Shown one piece after another: positions 1 to 7,746 of a stretch of 10,302 bases of DNA. Below the pieces are notes generated by a model. It was not told the DNA's origin, made no database searches, and saw only the letters and a list, made by a program, of their open reading frames with translations. Source of the stretch: an uncultured Oscillospiraceae bacterium. GTDB taxonomy: Bacteria; Bacillota; Clostridia; Oscillospirales; Oscillospiraceae. The position numbers and the translations under genes are program-made. Every line of letters begins with the position of its first letter. Position 1 is the stretch's first letter. Location: the NCBI GenBank assembly GCA_947631805.1, contig CANRNA010000046.1, positions 1 to 10,302 on the forward strand, given 5' to 3'.

Positions 1-722
1 AGCTTTTCCGTCTCCGCCAGCTCCACGATGCGTCCCTTCTGGATGACGGCGATGCGGTCGCAGATGAACCGCATGACGGACAGGTCGTGGGCGATGAACA
101 GATAGGTCAGGCCCCGCCGCTCCTGCAGGTCGGACAGCAGGTTCAGTACCTGGGCGCGAATGGACACGTCCAGGGCGGAGATGGGCTCGTCGGCGATGAT
201 GAACGACGGCTCCATGATAAGGGCCCTGGCGATGCCAATCCTCTGCCGCTGCCCGCCGGAAAACTCGTGGGGGAACCGGCTGGAGAACTCCGGGAGCAGG
301 CCCACCTCCAGCAGCACCTTGTCCACCCGCTCTTTTATCTCCTCCTTGGACAGGCCCTTGTGGATATTGAGAAGGCCCTCCGAGACGATGTAGCTCACCT
401 TGGCCCGCTCGTTCAGGGAGGCCATGGGGTCCTGGAATATCATCTGTATCTGCTGGATGACCTTCCGGTCCATCTCCCGGGATATCTTTCCGCTGATGCG
501 CTCCCCCTTGTAGAGGACCTCGCCCCGGATAGGATACATGCGGATGATGGCACGGCCGATGGTGGTCTTTCCGGAGCCGGACTCGCCCACCAGGCCGAAG
601 GTCTCGCCCTTATAGATATCGAAGTTGACCCCGTGGACGGCCTCGAAGGCCTTCCGGCCCCGGCCGAAGGTCACGTACATGTCCTTTACGCTGACCAGCA
701 CTTCCCTGTTTTCATTCTTCAC
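1..722 (-). CDS. oppF: Oligopeptide ABC transporter ATP-binding protein OppF-like (3' truncated by window edge)
   Basis: ATPase subunit of an oligopeptide importer; with OppD it forms the cytoplasmic nucleotide-binding pair that powers the OppBC channel. The 240 codons present carry the full ABC core: Walker A GESGSGKTT at residues 46-54, Q-loop Q97 in FQDPMASLN, signature FSGGQRQR at 154-161, Walker B IIADEP at 175-180, D-loop SALD and switch histidine H212. The missing part should be the roughly 80-residue C-terminal oligopeptide-transporter tail. I chose the GTG at 722-720: it has a GGAGG about 8 nt upstream, and it overlaps the end of oppD by 11 nt, which suggests translational coupling. 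The next candidate, ATG at 680, has no comparable Shine-Dalgarno and would trim the first strand of the fold. The Opp rather than Dpp label rests on gene order and general similarity, so the substrate class is inferred. Confidence 0.93.
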   Translation of the reverse strand, partial: MKNENREVLVSVKDMYVTFGRGRKAFEAVHGVNFDIYKGETFGLVGESGSGKTTIGRAIIRMYPIRGEVLYKGERISGKISREMDRKVIQQIQMIFQDPMASLNERAKVSYIVSEGLLNIHKGLSKEEIKERVDKVLLEVGLLPEFSSRFPHEFSGGQRQRIGIARALIMEPSFIIADEPISALDVSIRAQVLNLLSDLQERRGLTYLFIAHDLSVMRFICDRIAVIQKGRIVELAETEK

Positions 723-1767
723 CCCAGTCACCTCCCAGCGCTTTCAGATTCCTGATCTCCTTCAGTACCTCCGGCGGCTCTATCTTCGGCGCCCGGGGGT
801 CCAGAAGCCAGGTCCTCGCCTTGTGAGTGGGACTGACCTCAAAATAGGGCGGCCGATAGAGAAAATCTATGTCCAGGGCATAGGGGTTTCTGGGCGCGAA
901 GGCGTCGCCCCGGACGGGCATGAACAGGTTGGGAGGCGTCCCGTGGATGGAGTACAGCTTCTCCCCCGCCGTGGCTATCTGGGGCAGGGAGGACAGCAGC
1001 GCCCAGGTATAGGGGTGCTTGGGCTCAAAGAATATCTCCCGGCAGGTGCCGATCTCCACGATGTCCCCCGCGTACATGACCGCCACCCGGTCGGCCACGT
1101 TGGCCACGACCCCCAGGTCGTGGGTGATGTAGATAGTCGTCAGATGGTATTTCTTTTGCAGGCCCTTGACCAGCTCCAGTATCTGGGCCTGGATGGTCAC
1201 GTCCAGGGCCGTGGTGGGCTCGTCGCACACCAGGATGCGGGGATTGCAGGCGATGGCGATGGCAATGGCCACTCTCTGGCGCATGCCGCCGGAAAACTCG
1301 TGGGGGTACTGGCCGTAGCGGCGCTTGGGGTCGTCGATGCCCACGTCCGCCAGCATTTCCAGCACCTTGTTCTTGGCCGCCTCCCCCGTCAGGTTCTGGT
1401 GGTATTTCAGGGATTCCCCTATCTGCCAGCCAATGGATTTCAGCGGGTTGAGGCTGGTCATCGGGTCCTGCATGACCATGGCGATCTGGCCGCCCCGTAT
1501 CTTCTCCCAGTCCTTGCTCTTCTTGTTGACGGCCAGGTCATTGCCGTCGTAGATGATGGAGCCGGAGTCGATGAAGCCGTTTTTGTCCAGAAGGCCCATG
1601 CAGCTTTTCACCAGCACCGATTTGCCGGAGCCGGACTCGCCCACGATGGCGAGGCACTCCCCGTCGTACAGGTCCAGGGAGACACCCCGGATGGCGTGAA
1701 GCGTCTGGCCGCGGAGCGTGAATTTGATATTCAGGTCCTGTATGGATAAAATCACCTTGTTGTCCAT
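712..1767 (-). CDS. oppD: Oligopeptide ABC transporter ATP-binding protein OppD-like
   Basis: First ATPase of the importer, 351 residues, a normal length for OppD/DppD. Visible motifs are Walker A GESGSGKS at 43-50, Q-loop Q100 in MVMQDPMTSLNP, signature SGGMRQR at 159-165, Walker B ILVCDEP at 178-184 and H-loop H216. The C-terminal oligopeptide-transporter domain is recognisable from KHPYTWALLSSLP (about 250-262) and GTPPN (276-280). The following segment, which in many family members reads C-x5-C-x6-C plus a later C and binds [4Fe-4S], has D288, N294, D301 and T319 instead, so no cluster is expected. The ATG at 1767 follows a GGGGGGAG purine run, 12 nt after the oppC stop. The gene ends inside the start of the OppF gene. 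Function as peptide-transport ATPase is confident; exact peptide range is unknown. Confidence 0.95.
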   Translation of the reverse strand: MDNKVILSIQDLNIKFTLRGQTLHAIRGVSLDLYDGECLAIVGESGSGKSVLVKSCMGLLDKNGFIDSGSIIYDGNDLAVNKKSKDWEKIRGGQIAMVMQDPMTSLNPLKSIGWQIGESLKYHQNLTGEAAKNKVLEMLADVGIDDPKRRYGQYPHEFSGGMRQRVAIAIAIACNPRILVCDEPTTALDVTIQAQILELVKGLQKKYHLTTIYITHDLGVVANVADRVAVMYAGDIVEIGTCREIFFEPKHPYTWALLSSLPQIATAGEKLYSIHGTPPNLFMPVRGDAFAPRNPYALDIDFLYRPPYFEVSPTHKARTWLLDPRAPKIEPPEVLKEIRNLKALGGDWGEE

Positions 1768-1779
1768 GGCTCTCCCCCC

Positions 1780-2832
1780 TTACAGATGATTCTTCGGGTC
1801 GGCCGCGTCGCCGAAGGCGTTGCCGACCATGTAGAAGCACACCGTGATGACGGAGAGGACCAGCGCCGGATATATCAGCTGATAGCGCAGAGACGGGCTC
1901 ATGAGCATGACCCGGCCCGCGTTGACCAGATTGCCCAGAGAGGGCGTCTCGATGGGCAGGCCCAGGCCGATATAGGTCATGAACACCTCGCTGCCGATGG
2001 CGGACGGTATCGCCAGCGCCATGCGCAGCATGACCACCGACACGATGTGGGGCAGCAGGTTTTTCATGACGATACGGTTCAGAGGCGTGCCCAGGCAGCG
2101 GGAGGCCATGTTGAAGTCCCGGTCCCGGATGATCATCACCTGGGTACGGATATACTGGGCCACCCCCAGCCAGCCTGTGACGCACATGGCGAATATGATG
2201 GTCCAGATGCCGGGCTTGAGGATATAGGAGGCCAGTATCAGGATGATGGTGGAGGGGATGTTGGTGACCACGTTGTACAGCTCGGTGAAAAACACGTCTA
2301 CGCTGCGCAGATACCCCCATACCATCCCCAGGGCGATGCCCACCACGGTCTGGATGGCGGCCACGGTCAGGCCGATGAACATGGACGTTCTTGTACCGGC
2401 CCACAGCCGCGCCCAGAAGTCCTGGCCGATGGCGTTGGTGCCCAGGATGAACTGGCCGCCGGGCTGCTGGTTGATGATCTGCATGCCCGTCTCCGGGTCG
2501 TTGTTGATGTAGTTGGGGTCATACTGGCCCGGCAGATAGGGCTGGATGACCGAGAACAGCACCAGCGACGCGGCTATGATCAGCATCACTACCGCCACCT
2601 TGTTTTTGAAAAACGCCCGGAGCGTACTGCGCCAGTAGGAGTAGTCGGAATACCCGGTCCGCTCCGCCTCCTCCTCGCTGTAGGCCCTTCGGGAAAACAG
2701 CGACGCGGGGACGGCCGCTATCTGCTCGTCGGTCAACACGTCCGGCAGAAGGCCCGCTTTCGCCTTATCCTGCTCCGTCAGGCTCTTCTCCAGCTTCCCG
2801 GAGACATTTTCAGACATTGAATACTTTGACAT
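1780..2832 (-). CDS. oppC: Oligopeptide ABC transporter permease OppC-like
   Basis: Inner-membrane permease, 350 residues, pairing with OppB to form the translocation pore. The N-terminal 78 or so residues are hydrophilic and charged, longer than in classic OppC/DppC (about 300 residues in total). A first membrane segment follows at about 79-98, then an external loop with GTNAIGQDFWARLWAGTRTS (131-150), which is typical of OppC/DppC, and about five more hydrophobic segments (near 151-172, 193-228, 262-285 and 318-338). The cytoplasmic coupling (EAA-like) loop is around 239-262, with MASRCLGTP and NLLPH. The start is the ATG at 2832: its A is the last base of the oppB stop (TGATG overlap), and GAAGGAGGGAG lies just upstream. 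The reading frame stays open upstream of this ATG, but that part is antisense-type noise over oppB. Closest recalled relatives are clostridial OppC proteins with a YSDYSYWRST block (here 61-70). Confidence 0.95.
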   Translation of the reverse strand: MSKYSMSENVSGKLEKSLTEQDKAKAGLLPDVLTDEQIAAVPASLFSRRAYSEEEAERTGYSDYSYWRSTLRAFFKNKVAVVMLIIAASLVLFSVIQPYLPGQYDPNYINNDPETGMQIINQQPGGQFILGTNAIGQDFWARLWAGTRTSMFIGLTVAAIQTVVGIALGMVWGYLRSVDVFFTELYNVVTNIPSTIILILASYILKPGIWTIIFAMCVTGWLGVAQYIRTQVMIIRDRDFNMASRCLGTPLNRIVMKNLLPHIVSVVMLRMALAIPSAIGSEVFMTYIGLGLPIETPSLGNLVNAGRVMLMSPSLRYQLIYPALVLSVITVCFYMVGNAFGDAADPKNHL

Positions 2833-3773
2833 CAGCGAGCTCCCTCCTTCTTTGTGAGACTTATCCGCGGGTCCACGACCGCCATCAGGATATCGCCCAG
2901 CAGCAGGCCGATGATGCCCAGGGCGGCGTACACGATGACAAGCGCCTGCACCATGGAGTTGTCCTGCATTTTGATGACCTCCACCAGCAGTCCGCCCATA
3001 CCCGGGATGGAGTAGAGGGATTCCACATAGATGGAGCCGGAGATGGTCAGCAGCAGAGACGAGGGTATCCCGTGTATCAGGGGCACGATCGCGTTGCGGA
3101 AGACGTGGTTGAAGCCGATTGCCCGTTCCGGCACGCCCTTGGCCCTGGCCATTCGGATATAATCCCGGTTCTCCTCGTCCACCATATACCGCCGCAGCCA
3201 CATGGCGTACCAGGCGATGGAGGGCAGGGCCAGGGATACCACCGGCAGGATGATACTGGACGGGACGCTGGCGTTATACAGGATATTCAGCCCCGTCCAG
3301 TTACTGCCGTAAATTTGCAGCATCAGGTAGTACACGGCCGCGGGCACAGCCTGCATGAGCACCACGTAGCCCGTGCCTATTCGGTCTATGATACCGTTTC
3401 GGTTCCTGCTCATGAGCACCCCCAGCAGCAGACCCAGGGGCAGGCTGATGACCATGGCCAGCAGGCCGAATTTTATGGATATAGGCGCTTTCTTCGCCAG
3501 TATCTTGGTGATGGGGTAATCCACCCGGTATCTGGTGGAGACCCCCAGGTCCCCGTGGAGCAGCTGCGTGTAGAATTTGCCCAGCTGCACCGGGACAGGG
3601 TCGTTCAGTCCCAGCTTTTCCTTGGCGTTGTAGAGCTGTATCTCCGTCATATCGTCCAGGTTCGGAAAATAGCTGTCGATGGGCATCAGACGCAGCAGAC
3701 AGAACACCACGGCGATAATGATAATGAGGCTGATACAGGCCCGCATGATACGCTTCAGGCAGTATTTCAGCAT
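2832..3773 (-). CDS. oppB: Oligopeptide ABC transporter permease OppB-like
   Basis: Membrane permease partner of OppC, 313 residues, the usual OppB/DppB length. Hydrophobic membrane segments lie at roughly 9-29, 101-121, 134-152, 173-192, 235-253 and 278-299. The periplasmic-side block LGLNDPVPVQLGKFYTQLLHGDLG (within 54-77) and the coupling loop DYIRMARAKG followed by HVFRNAIVPL (about 204-232) are hallmarks of the family. The end VVDPRI (299-304) is also typical. The start is the ATG at 3773 with GGAAGGAGG about 12 nt upstream, slightly long spacing but the only good site. The stop overlaps the oppC start by 1 nt. Upstream lie two inverted repeats that separate it from the binding-protein gene; no convincing separate promoter was seen, so it is probably read from the same transcript. 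Confidence 0.95.
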   Translation of the reverse strand: MLKYCLKRIMRACISLIIIIAVVFCLLRLMPIDSYFPNLDDMTEIQLYNAKEKLGLNDPVPVQLGKFYTQLLHGDLGVSTRYRVDYPITKILAKKAPISIKFGLLAMVISLPLGLLLGVLMSRNRNGIIDRIGTGYVVLMQAVPAAVYYLMLQIYGSNWTGLNILYNASVPSSIILPVVSLALPSIAWYAMWLRRYMVDEENRDYIRMARAKGVPERAIGFNHVFRNAIVPLIHGIPSSLLLTISGSIYVESLYSIPGMGGLLVEVIKMQDNSMVQALVIVYAALGIIGLLLGDILMAVVDPRISLTKKEGAR

Positions 3774-3818
3774 ATTATCGCGCTTCCTCCTTCCCTATAA
3801 TTCCAATTAACCCTCCTC

Positions 3819-3850
3819 AAGGCGCCTACGGGGCGGGCCCGCCGCGCCTT
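3819..3850 (-). promoter_or_regulatory. GC-rich second hairpin upstream of oppB
   Basis: Arms AAGGCGC (3819-3825) and GCGCCTT (3844-3850) enclose the 12-bp palindrome GGCGGGCCCGCC (3832-3843). It sits between the hairpin at 3861-3890 and the oppB ribosome binding site, about 45 nt before the start codon. It may block 3' decay or limit read-through. Confidence 0.4.
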
Positions 3851-3860
3851 TAATCCAAGA

Positions 3861-3890
3861 GGCTGGCTATCGGAGACCCGATAGCCAGCC
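3861..3890 (-). terminator. Strong hairpin after the second binding-protein gene: attenuator or stability element
   Basis: Perfect 13-bp arms (3861-3873 and 3878-3890) with a 4-nt loop, 23 nt after the stop at 3914. On the minus strand it is followed by TCTTGGATT, a poor U-tract, so it probably lets some transcripts through to oppB. On the plus strand it precedes TTTGGCGTTTTT, but no plus-strand gene ends here. Typical role in binding-protein operons is to make more receptor than permease. Confidence 0.5.
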
Positions 3891-3913
3891 TTTGGCGTTT
3901 TTCCCCGTGTCAG

Positions 3914-5764
3914 TTATTTGATGGACTCCGCGCGGGCGACCAGCCAGTCGGCGTAGCAGGCGTTGTACTGCTCCACAGTCATGGGCTCAGCCATAACTCT
4001 GGCGTACTTCCAGCCGCCGTCGCTGTTGTGCATCTTCTCGAAGGGATTGACCTTCGTGGCGGTGTAGCCGGTGGTATCAGCGGCGAAGGGGATGACCAGC
4101 GCGTGCTCCAGCAGGAAGGTCTCGGCCTTGGCAAAGGCCTCGTAGCGCTCCGCGGACAGGGTGGTGATCGCCTTGGCCTCGTCCAGCAGGGCCAGATACT
4201 CCTGGGCCAGGGCCTGGACGTTGGGGCCGACGGCCTTGTCCAGGAAGGTCCAGCTGTTGTCCCGGTCAAAGGCCACGGTCCAGGCCTGGGGATCGTAATC
4301 GGAGGCGCCGTTATTAAGCTTCATGAAGCTGTACTTGCCAGGGCGGCGCACGTCGGCCAGGAAGCCCGTGGACGGGCCGGCCTCGATGGTGATGTCCAGA
4401 TAGTCGGGCCCGAACAGCTCGGTGAGCTGCTGCTTCACGACCTGGATCTCCATATCCCAGCCGGTGACGCCGGGGTTATAGGGCATGTAGACCTTGATGG
4501 GGAAGGTGACGCCCTCGGCGGTCAGCTCTTCCACGGCCTTCTCCTTGTACTCCAGAGCCTTGTCCGGATCGAAGGAGAAGTTCTCCCGGTGGGTGATGTC
4601 CGCGATGGGCTCCATCTCCGTGTAGTCGGTGCCGTCGATGTTGCACCAGCTCACGGGGGTGATGGTGGTGACCAGGAAGTTCTCGGTGTTGAAGGGCATG
4701 ATGGCCTTACCGGCCTTGACCCGGTCGATGCCCCAGTACAGGGACTGACGGAAGTTCTCGTTGTCGATGGCCTTCACCCAGTTGTCCGGCTCGTACTCCT
4801 CGTCGATCTGGGGAACGTAGTTGAAACCATAGTAGTAGGTATAGGTGGGGTCGGGCTGAGGCGGAAGGGTGATGTCCTTGGTGTCCTCGGCCTCCATCCA
4901 CTCGGAGACGATGGCGGCGGTGATGGTGGCCTCGTCGATGTCGCCCCGCTTGAACAGCTCCGGCGCCAGGGCGTCCGCCTCGGCGTTGTAGGTCATCTCG
5001 ACCCGCTGGATGTGGACGTTCTCCGCATCCCAATAGCTCTCGTTCTTCTCATAGGCGCGGCTCATCTGGGGCTCGAACTCCACCAGACGGTAGGGCCCTA
5101 TGTACCACAGGGACTCGGGGTCCATGCCGTAGCTGGCGCCCAGCTCCGTGAACAGGCTGGTGGGCACGGGGATGATGTGTCCGCCATAGCCGTAGAAGTA
5201 GGGCACGGGCTTGGCCAGGGTGATCTCCAGGGTGTGGTCGTCGATGGCCTTCACGCCCAGAGTCTCCATGTCGGTCTCCTCGCTGCTCAGCAGCGCGGTG
5301 GCACCAGCGACGATATCCTGATAGTAGGACGCCGCGCCGGAGGCGTTGACCGGGTCGCAGACGTACTGGGCGGCGGTGACGAAGTCCTGCGCCGTCAGCT
5401 CGTCCTTTTCGTTGCCCTCGCAGTCCACCCAGTGGACGCCCTCACGGATGTGATAGGTGTACACCAGGCCGTCCTCGCTGACCTCGTAGCTCTCGGCCAG
5501 GCCGGGGACAAAGTTGCCGTACTGGTCCACGCTGGTCAGGCCTTCGCACAGGTTGGAAATGGCCTGCCAGGTGCCGGCGCCGTTGCTGCCGGAGTAGGGG
5601 TGCAGGGTCTCGGCCTCCGTGGAGTACACCAGATGCAGGGTCTGATCCTCCGCATACTTGATGCCATGGGGGCCCTCGGTGACTTCACCGGCGTCTGCCG
5701 TCGCCGTCACCGCCATGGACAGCAGCATCATCAGCGCCAGCAGGAAGGAAATTACCTTCTTCAT
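3914..5764 (-). CDS. Peptide ABC transporter substrate-binding protein, OppA family (proximal to oppB)
   Basis: Extracytoplasmic peptide receptor of the SBP_bac_5 (OppA/DppA) family, 616 residues, larger than the usual 510-550. Residues 1 to about 24 form a signal peptide (KK, long hydrophobic core, ATADA), with a likely signal-peptidase I cut near A24/A25. There is no lipobox cysteine; the first Cys is C73. Family landmarks are LHPYSG (54-59), EGL (74-76), FVPGLAESYEVSEDG (85-99), YTYHIREGVHW (102-112), LTAQDFV (123-129) and IGPYRL with YEKNESYW (222-245). The ATG at 5764 has GAGAGGAG about 6 nt upstream. It is a paralogue of the next upstream protein, identical at well over half of aligned positions by eye, with the same indel pattern, so a tandem duplication is likely. 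Probably co-transcribed with oppBCDF. Bound peptide is unknown. Confidence 0.95.
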   Translation of the reverse strand: MKKVISFLLALMMLLSMAVTATADAGEVTEGPHGIKYAEDQTLHLVYSTEAETLHPYSGSNGAGTWQAISNLCEGLTSVDQYGNFVPGLAESYEVSEDGLVYTYHIREGVHWVDCEGNEKDELTAQDFVTAAQYVCDPVNASGAASYYQDIVAGATALLSSEETDMETLGVKAIDDHTLEITLAKPVPYFYGYGGHIIPVPTSLFTELGASYGMDPESLWYIGPYRLVEFEPQMSRAYEKNESYWDAENVHIQRVEMTYNAEADALAPELFKRGDIDEATITAAIVSEWMEAEDTKDITLPPQPDPTYTYYYGFNYVPQIDEEYEPDNWVKAIDNENFRQSLYWGIDRVKAGKAIMPFNTENFLVTTITPVSWCNIDGTDYTEMEPIADITHRENFSFDPDKALEYKEKAVEELTAEGVTFPIKVYMPYNPGVTGWDMEIQVVKQQLTELFGPDYLDITIEAGPSTGFLADVRRPGKYSFMKLNNGASDYDPQAWTVAFDRDNSWTFLDKAVGPNVQALAQEYLALLDEAKAITTLSAERYEAFAKAETFLLEHALVIPFAADTTGYTATKVNPFEKMHNSDGGWKYARVMAEPMTVEQYNACYADWLVARAESIK

Positions 5765-5798
5765 GTGTTTCTCCTCTCAGAAAAATGTATTTATGGAC

Positions 5799-5830
5799 CC
5801 GCTTGTAAGCCCCGGAGGGCTTACAAGCGG
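5799..5830 (-). promoter_or_regulatory. Intergenic hairpin between the two binding-protein genes
   Basis: A perfect 14-bp stem (arms 5799-5812 and 5817-5830) with a 4-nt loop. In the operon RNA the loop is UCCG closed by a C-G pair, a member of the very stable UNCG tetraloop class. No T-run follows immediately (GTCCATAAATAC), so it looks like an RNA-stability or processing element, or a partial terminator, rather than a full stop. It ends about 34 nt before the next gene's start codon. Confidence 0.6.
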
Positions 5831-5860
5831 AGGACCATCAAACGTCAGAGGCAAAAAGCC

Positions 5861-7705
5861 TCATTTCCGGGACTCTTCCCGGGCGACCAGCCAGTCGGCG
5901 TAGATCTGATCGTACTGCTCCACGGTCAGAGGCTCGGCCAGCACGTGATAATATTTGAAGCTGCCGTCGGTGTTGTGCATGCCCTCCAGGGGGTTCAGCT
6001 TCGTGACCATGTAGCCGGTGGAGTCCGCGCTGACGGGGATGACCAGGGCGTGATTGATGAGGTACGCCTCCGCCTCGGCAAAGGCCTCGTAGCGCTCCAT
6101 GGAGTTGGTGGTGATGGCCTTGGCCTTGTCCAGCAGGGCCTGGTACTCATCCGCCTGGGCCTTCACGTTCTCGCCCGCGGCCTGATCCAGGAAGCACCAG
6201 TTGCTGCCCTTTTCAAAGGCGATGGTCCACTTCTCCGGGTCGAACTCAGCCGCGCCGTTGCGGCTCTTCAGCATGGCGAAGTCGCCCGCCCGGCGGACGG
6301 AATCCAGGAAGCCGATGGAGGGGCCGGTCTCGATCTGGATGTCGATGTAGTCGGTGCCCAGCAGCTCCTCCAGCTGCTGCTCCACCACCTGGGTCTCCAT
6401 ATCCAGGTTCAGATAGGTGGGATCGTAGGGCAGGTATATCTCGATGGGGAACTCGACGCCAGCGGCGGTGAGCTCCTCGATGGCCTTGTCACGGTACTCG
6501 ATGGCCTTGTCGGGATCGAAGCCCCAGTTCTCCCGGTGGGTGATCTCGGCCATGGGGCCTATCTCGGTGAAGTCCACGCCGTCCACGGAGCACCAGCCCA
6601 CGGGGGTGATGGTGTTGGACAGGAACAGCTCGGGATCATAGGGCTCCTGGGCCCTCTTCGCCTTCACACGGTCCAGGCCGTAGAAGATGGACTGGCGGAA
6701 GTTCTCATTGTCCACCACCTTGTTCCACTTCTCATGCTCCGCGTCGGTGCCGAAGTGGGGCAGGTAGTTGAACAGGTAGTAGTACATATAGGTGCCGTCG
6801 GGCTGGCCGGGGATGGTGATGCTCGCCGTCTCCTCGTTGTTCAGCCACTCGGACACGATGTCGGCGCCGATCTTGGCCTGGTCTATCTCGCCCCGCTTGA
6901 ACAGCTCGGGCGCCAGGGTGTCGGCCTCGGCGTTATAGGTGGCGATGACCTTTTCGATATGCACGTTGTCGGCATCCCAATAGCTCTCGTTCTTTTCATA
7001 GACGCGCTGGCTCTGGGGGTCGAACTCGGTCAAGCGGTAGGGCCCGATGTAGTACAGCGACTCGTGGTCCATGCCGTAGCTGTCGCCCAGCTCCTCATAG
7101 AGGGCCGTGCACATGGGCAGGAAGTGTCCGCCATAGTCGCCGAAATAGGGCACCTGCTGCTCCAGGGATATCTCCAGGGTGTAGTCGTCCACAGCCTTCA
7201 CGCCCAGGGTCTCCATATCGGTCTCCTCGCCGGACAGAATGGCCGTGGCTCCCTTGATAATGCCGTCATAGTAGTCCACGGCACCGGCGGCGTTGGCCGG
7301 GTCGCAGATGAACCGGGCGGCGGTGACGAAGTCCTGGGCCGTCAGCTCGTCCTTCTCGTTGCCTTCCCAGTCCACCCAATGGAGGCCATGGCGGATGTGA
7401 TAGGTGTAGGTCAGCTCGTCTTCGCTGATCTCGATGCTCTCGGCCAGTCCGGGAATGTAGTTGCCGTACTGGTCGCAGGTCTGAAGTCCCTCGGTCAGGT
7501 TGGAGATGGCCACCCAGGTACCGGCGGAGCTGTCGCCCTTATAGGGGTGCAGGGTGGAAGCCTCCAGGTTGTACACGGTGTGCAGGGTCTGGTCCTCTGC
7601 GTACACAAGGCCGTACGGATTTTCGGCATCGCCGGAAGCCGCCGCCGTCGCTGCCAGAGACAGCACCATAAGCAGGGCCAGAAGCAGGGAAAGTAGCTTT
7701 TTCAC
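5861..7705 (-). CDS. Peptide ABC transporter substrate-binding protein, OppA family (first gene of the operon)
   Basis: First gene after the operon promoter, encoding a 614-residue SBP_bac_5 peptide-binding protein. The start is a GTG at 7705-7703, supported by AGGAGG with a 7-nt spacer; the next residues are KKLLSLLLALLMVLSL, a clean signal peptide ending AATAAAS (about 24). As in its neighbour there is no lipobox cysteine, although the stretch LSLAAT resembles the LSLAAC of clostridial lipoproteins with the Cys changed to Thr. Family landmarks are TLHPYKG (51-57), YIPGLAESIEISED (83-96), YTYHIRHGLHW (100-110), LTAQDFVTAA (121-130) and IGPYRL with YEKNESYW (220-243). It ends 96 nt before the next binding-protein gene. 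Two receptors sharing one permease would broaden the ligand range; this is inferred from the layout. Confidence 0.95.
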   Translation of the reverse strand: MKKLLSLLLALLMVLSLAATAAASGDAENPYGLVYAEDQTLHTVYNLEASTLHPYKGDSSAGTWVAISNLTEGLQTCDQYGNYIPGLAESIEISEDELTYTYHIRHGLHWVDWEGNEKDELTAQDFVTAARFICDPANAAGAVDYYDGIIKGATAILSGEETDMETLGVKAVDDYTLEISLEQQVPYFGDYGGHFLPMCTALYEELGDSYGMDHESLYYIGPYRLTEFDPQSQRVYEKNESYWDADNVHIEKVIATYNAEADTLAPELFKRGEIDQAKIGADIVSEWLNNEETASITIPGQPDGTYMYYYLFNYLPHFGTDAEHEKWNKVVDNENFRQSIFYGLDRVKAKRAQEPYDPELFLSNTITPVGWCSVDGVDFTEIGPMAEITHRENWGFDPDKAIEYRDKAIEELTAAGVEFPIEIYLPYDPTYLNLDMETQVVEQQLEELLGTDYIDIQIETGPSIGFLDSVRRAGDFAMLKSRNGAAEFDPEKWTIAFEKGSNWCFLDQAAGENVKAQADEYQALLDKAKAITTNSMERYEAFAEAEAYLINHALVIPVSADSTGYMVTKLNPLEGMHNTDGSFKYYHVLAEPLTVEQYDQIYADWLVAREESRK

Positions 7706-7746
7706 GTTTTTTCCTCCTTGTAAAATAAACTTATTCTTCTCGTGAC

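Noticed and set aside
2833..3201. In-frame upstream extension of OppC over the oppB gene
   Set aside because: The extension is out-of-frame translation of oppB. The ATG at 2832 has an excellent Shine-Dalgarno and overlaps the oppB stop.
3774..3818. Separate promoter for oppB
   Set aside because: TTAATTGGAATTATAG is AT-rich, but no -35 and -10 pair with acceptable spacing was found.
5848..5862. Small dyad GAGGC/GCCTC overlapping the stop of the first receptor gene
   Set aside because: Five base pairs and no T-run after it; too weak beside the 14-bp stem at 5799-5830.
4028..7696. A very long open frame on the plus strand opposite both receptor genes
   Set aside because: It is a shadow of the GC-biased minus-strand genes: low-complexity Gly, Val, Leu and His-rich product, no domain, no ribosome binding site, while the minus strand encodes clear SBP_bac_5 proteins with proper starts.
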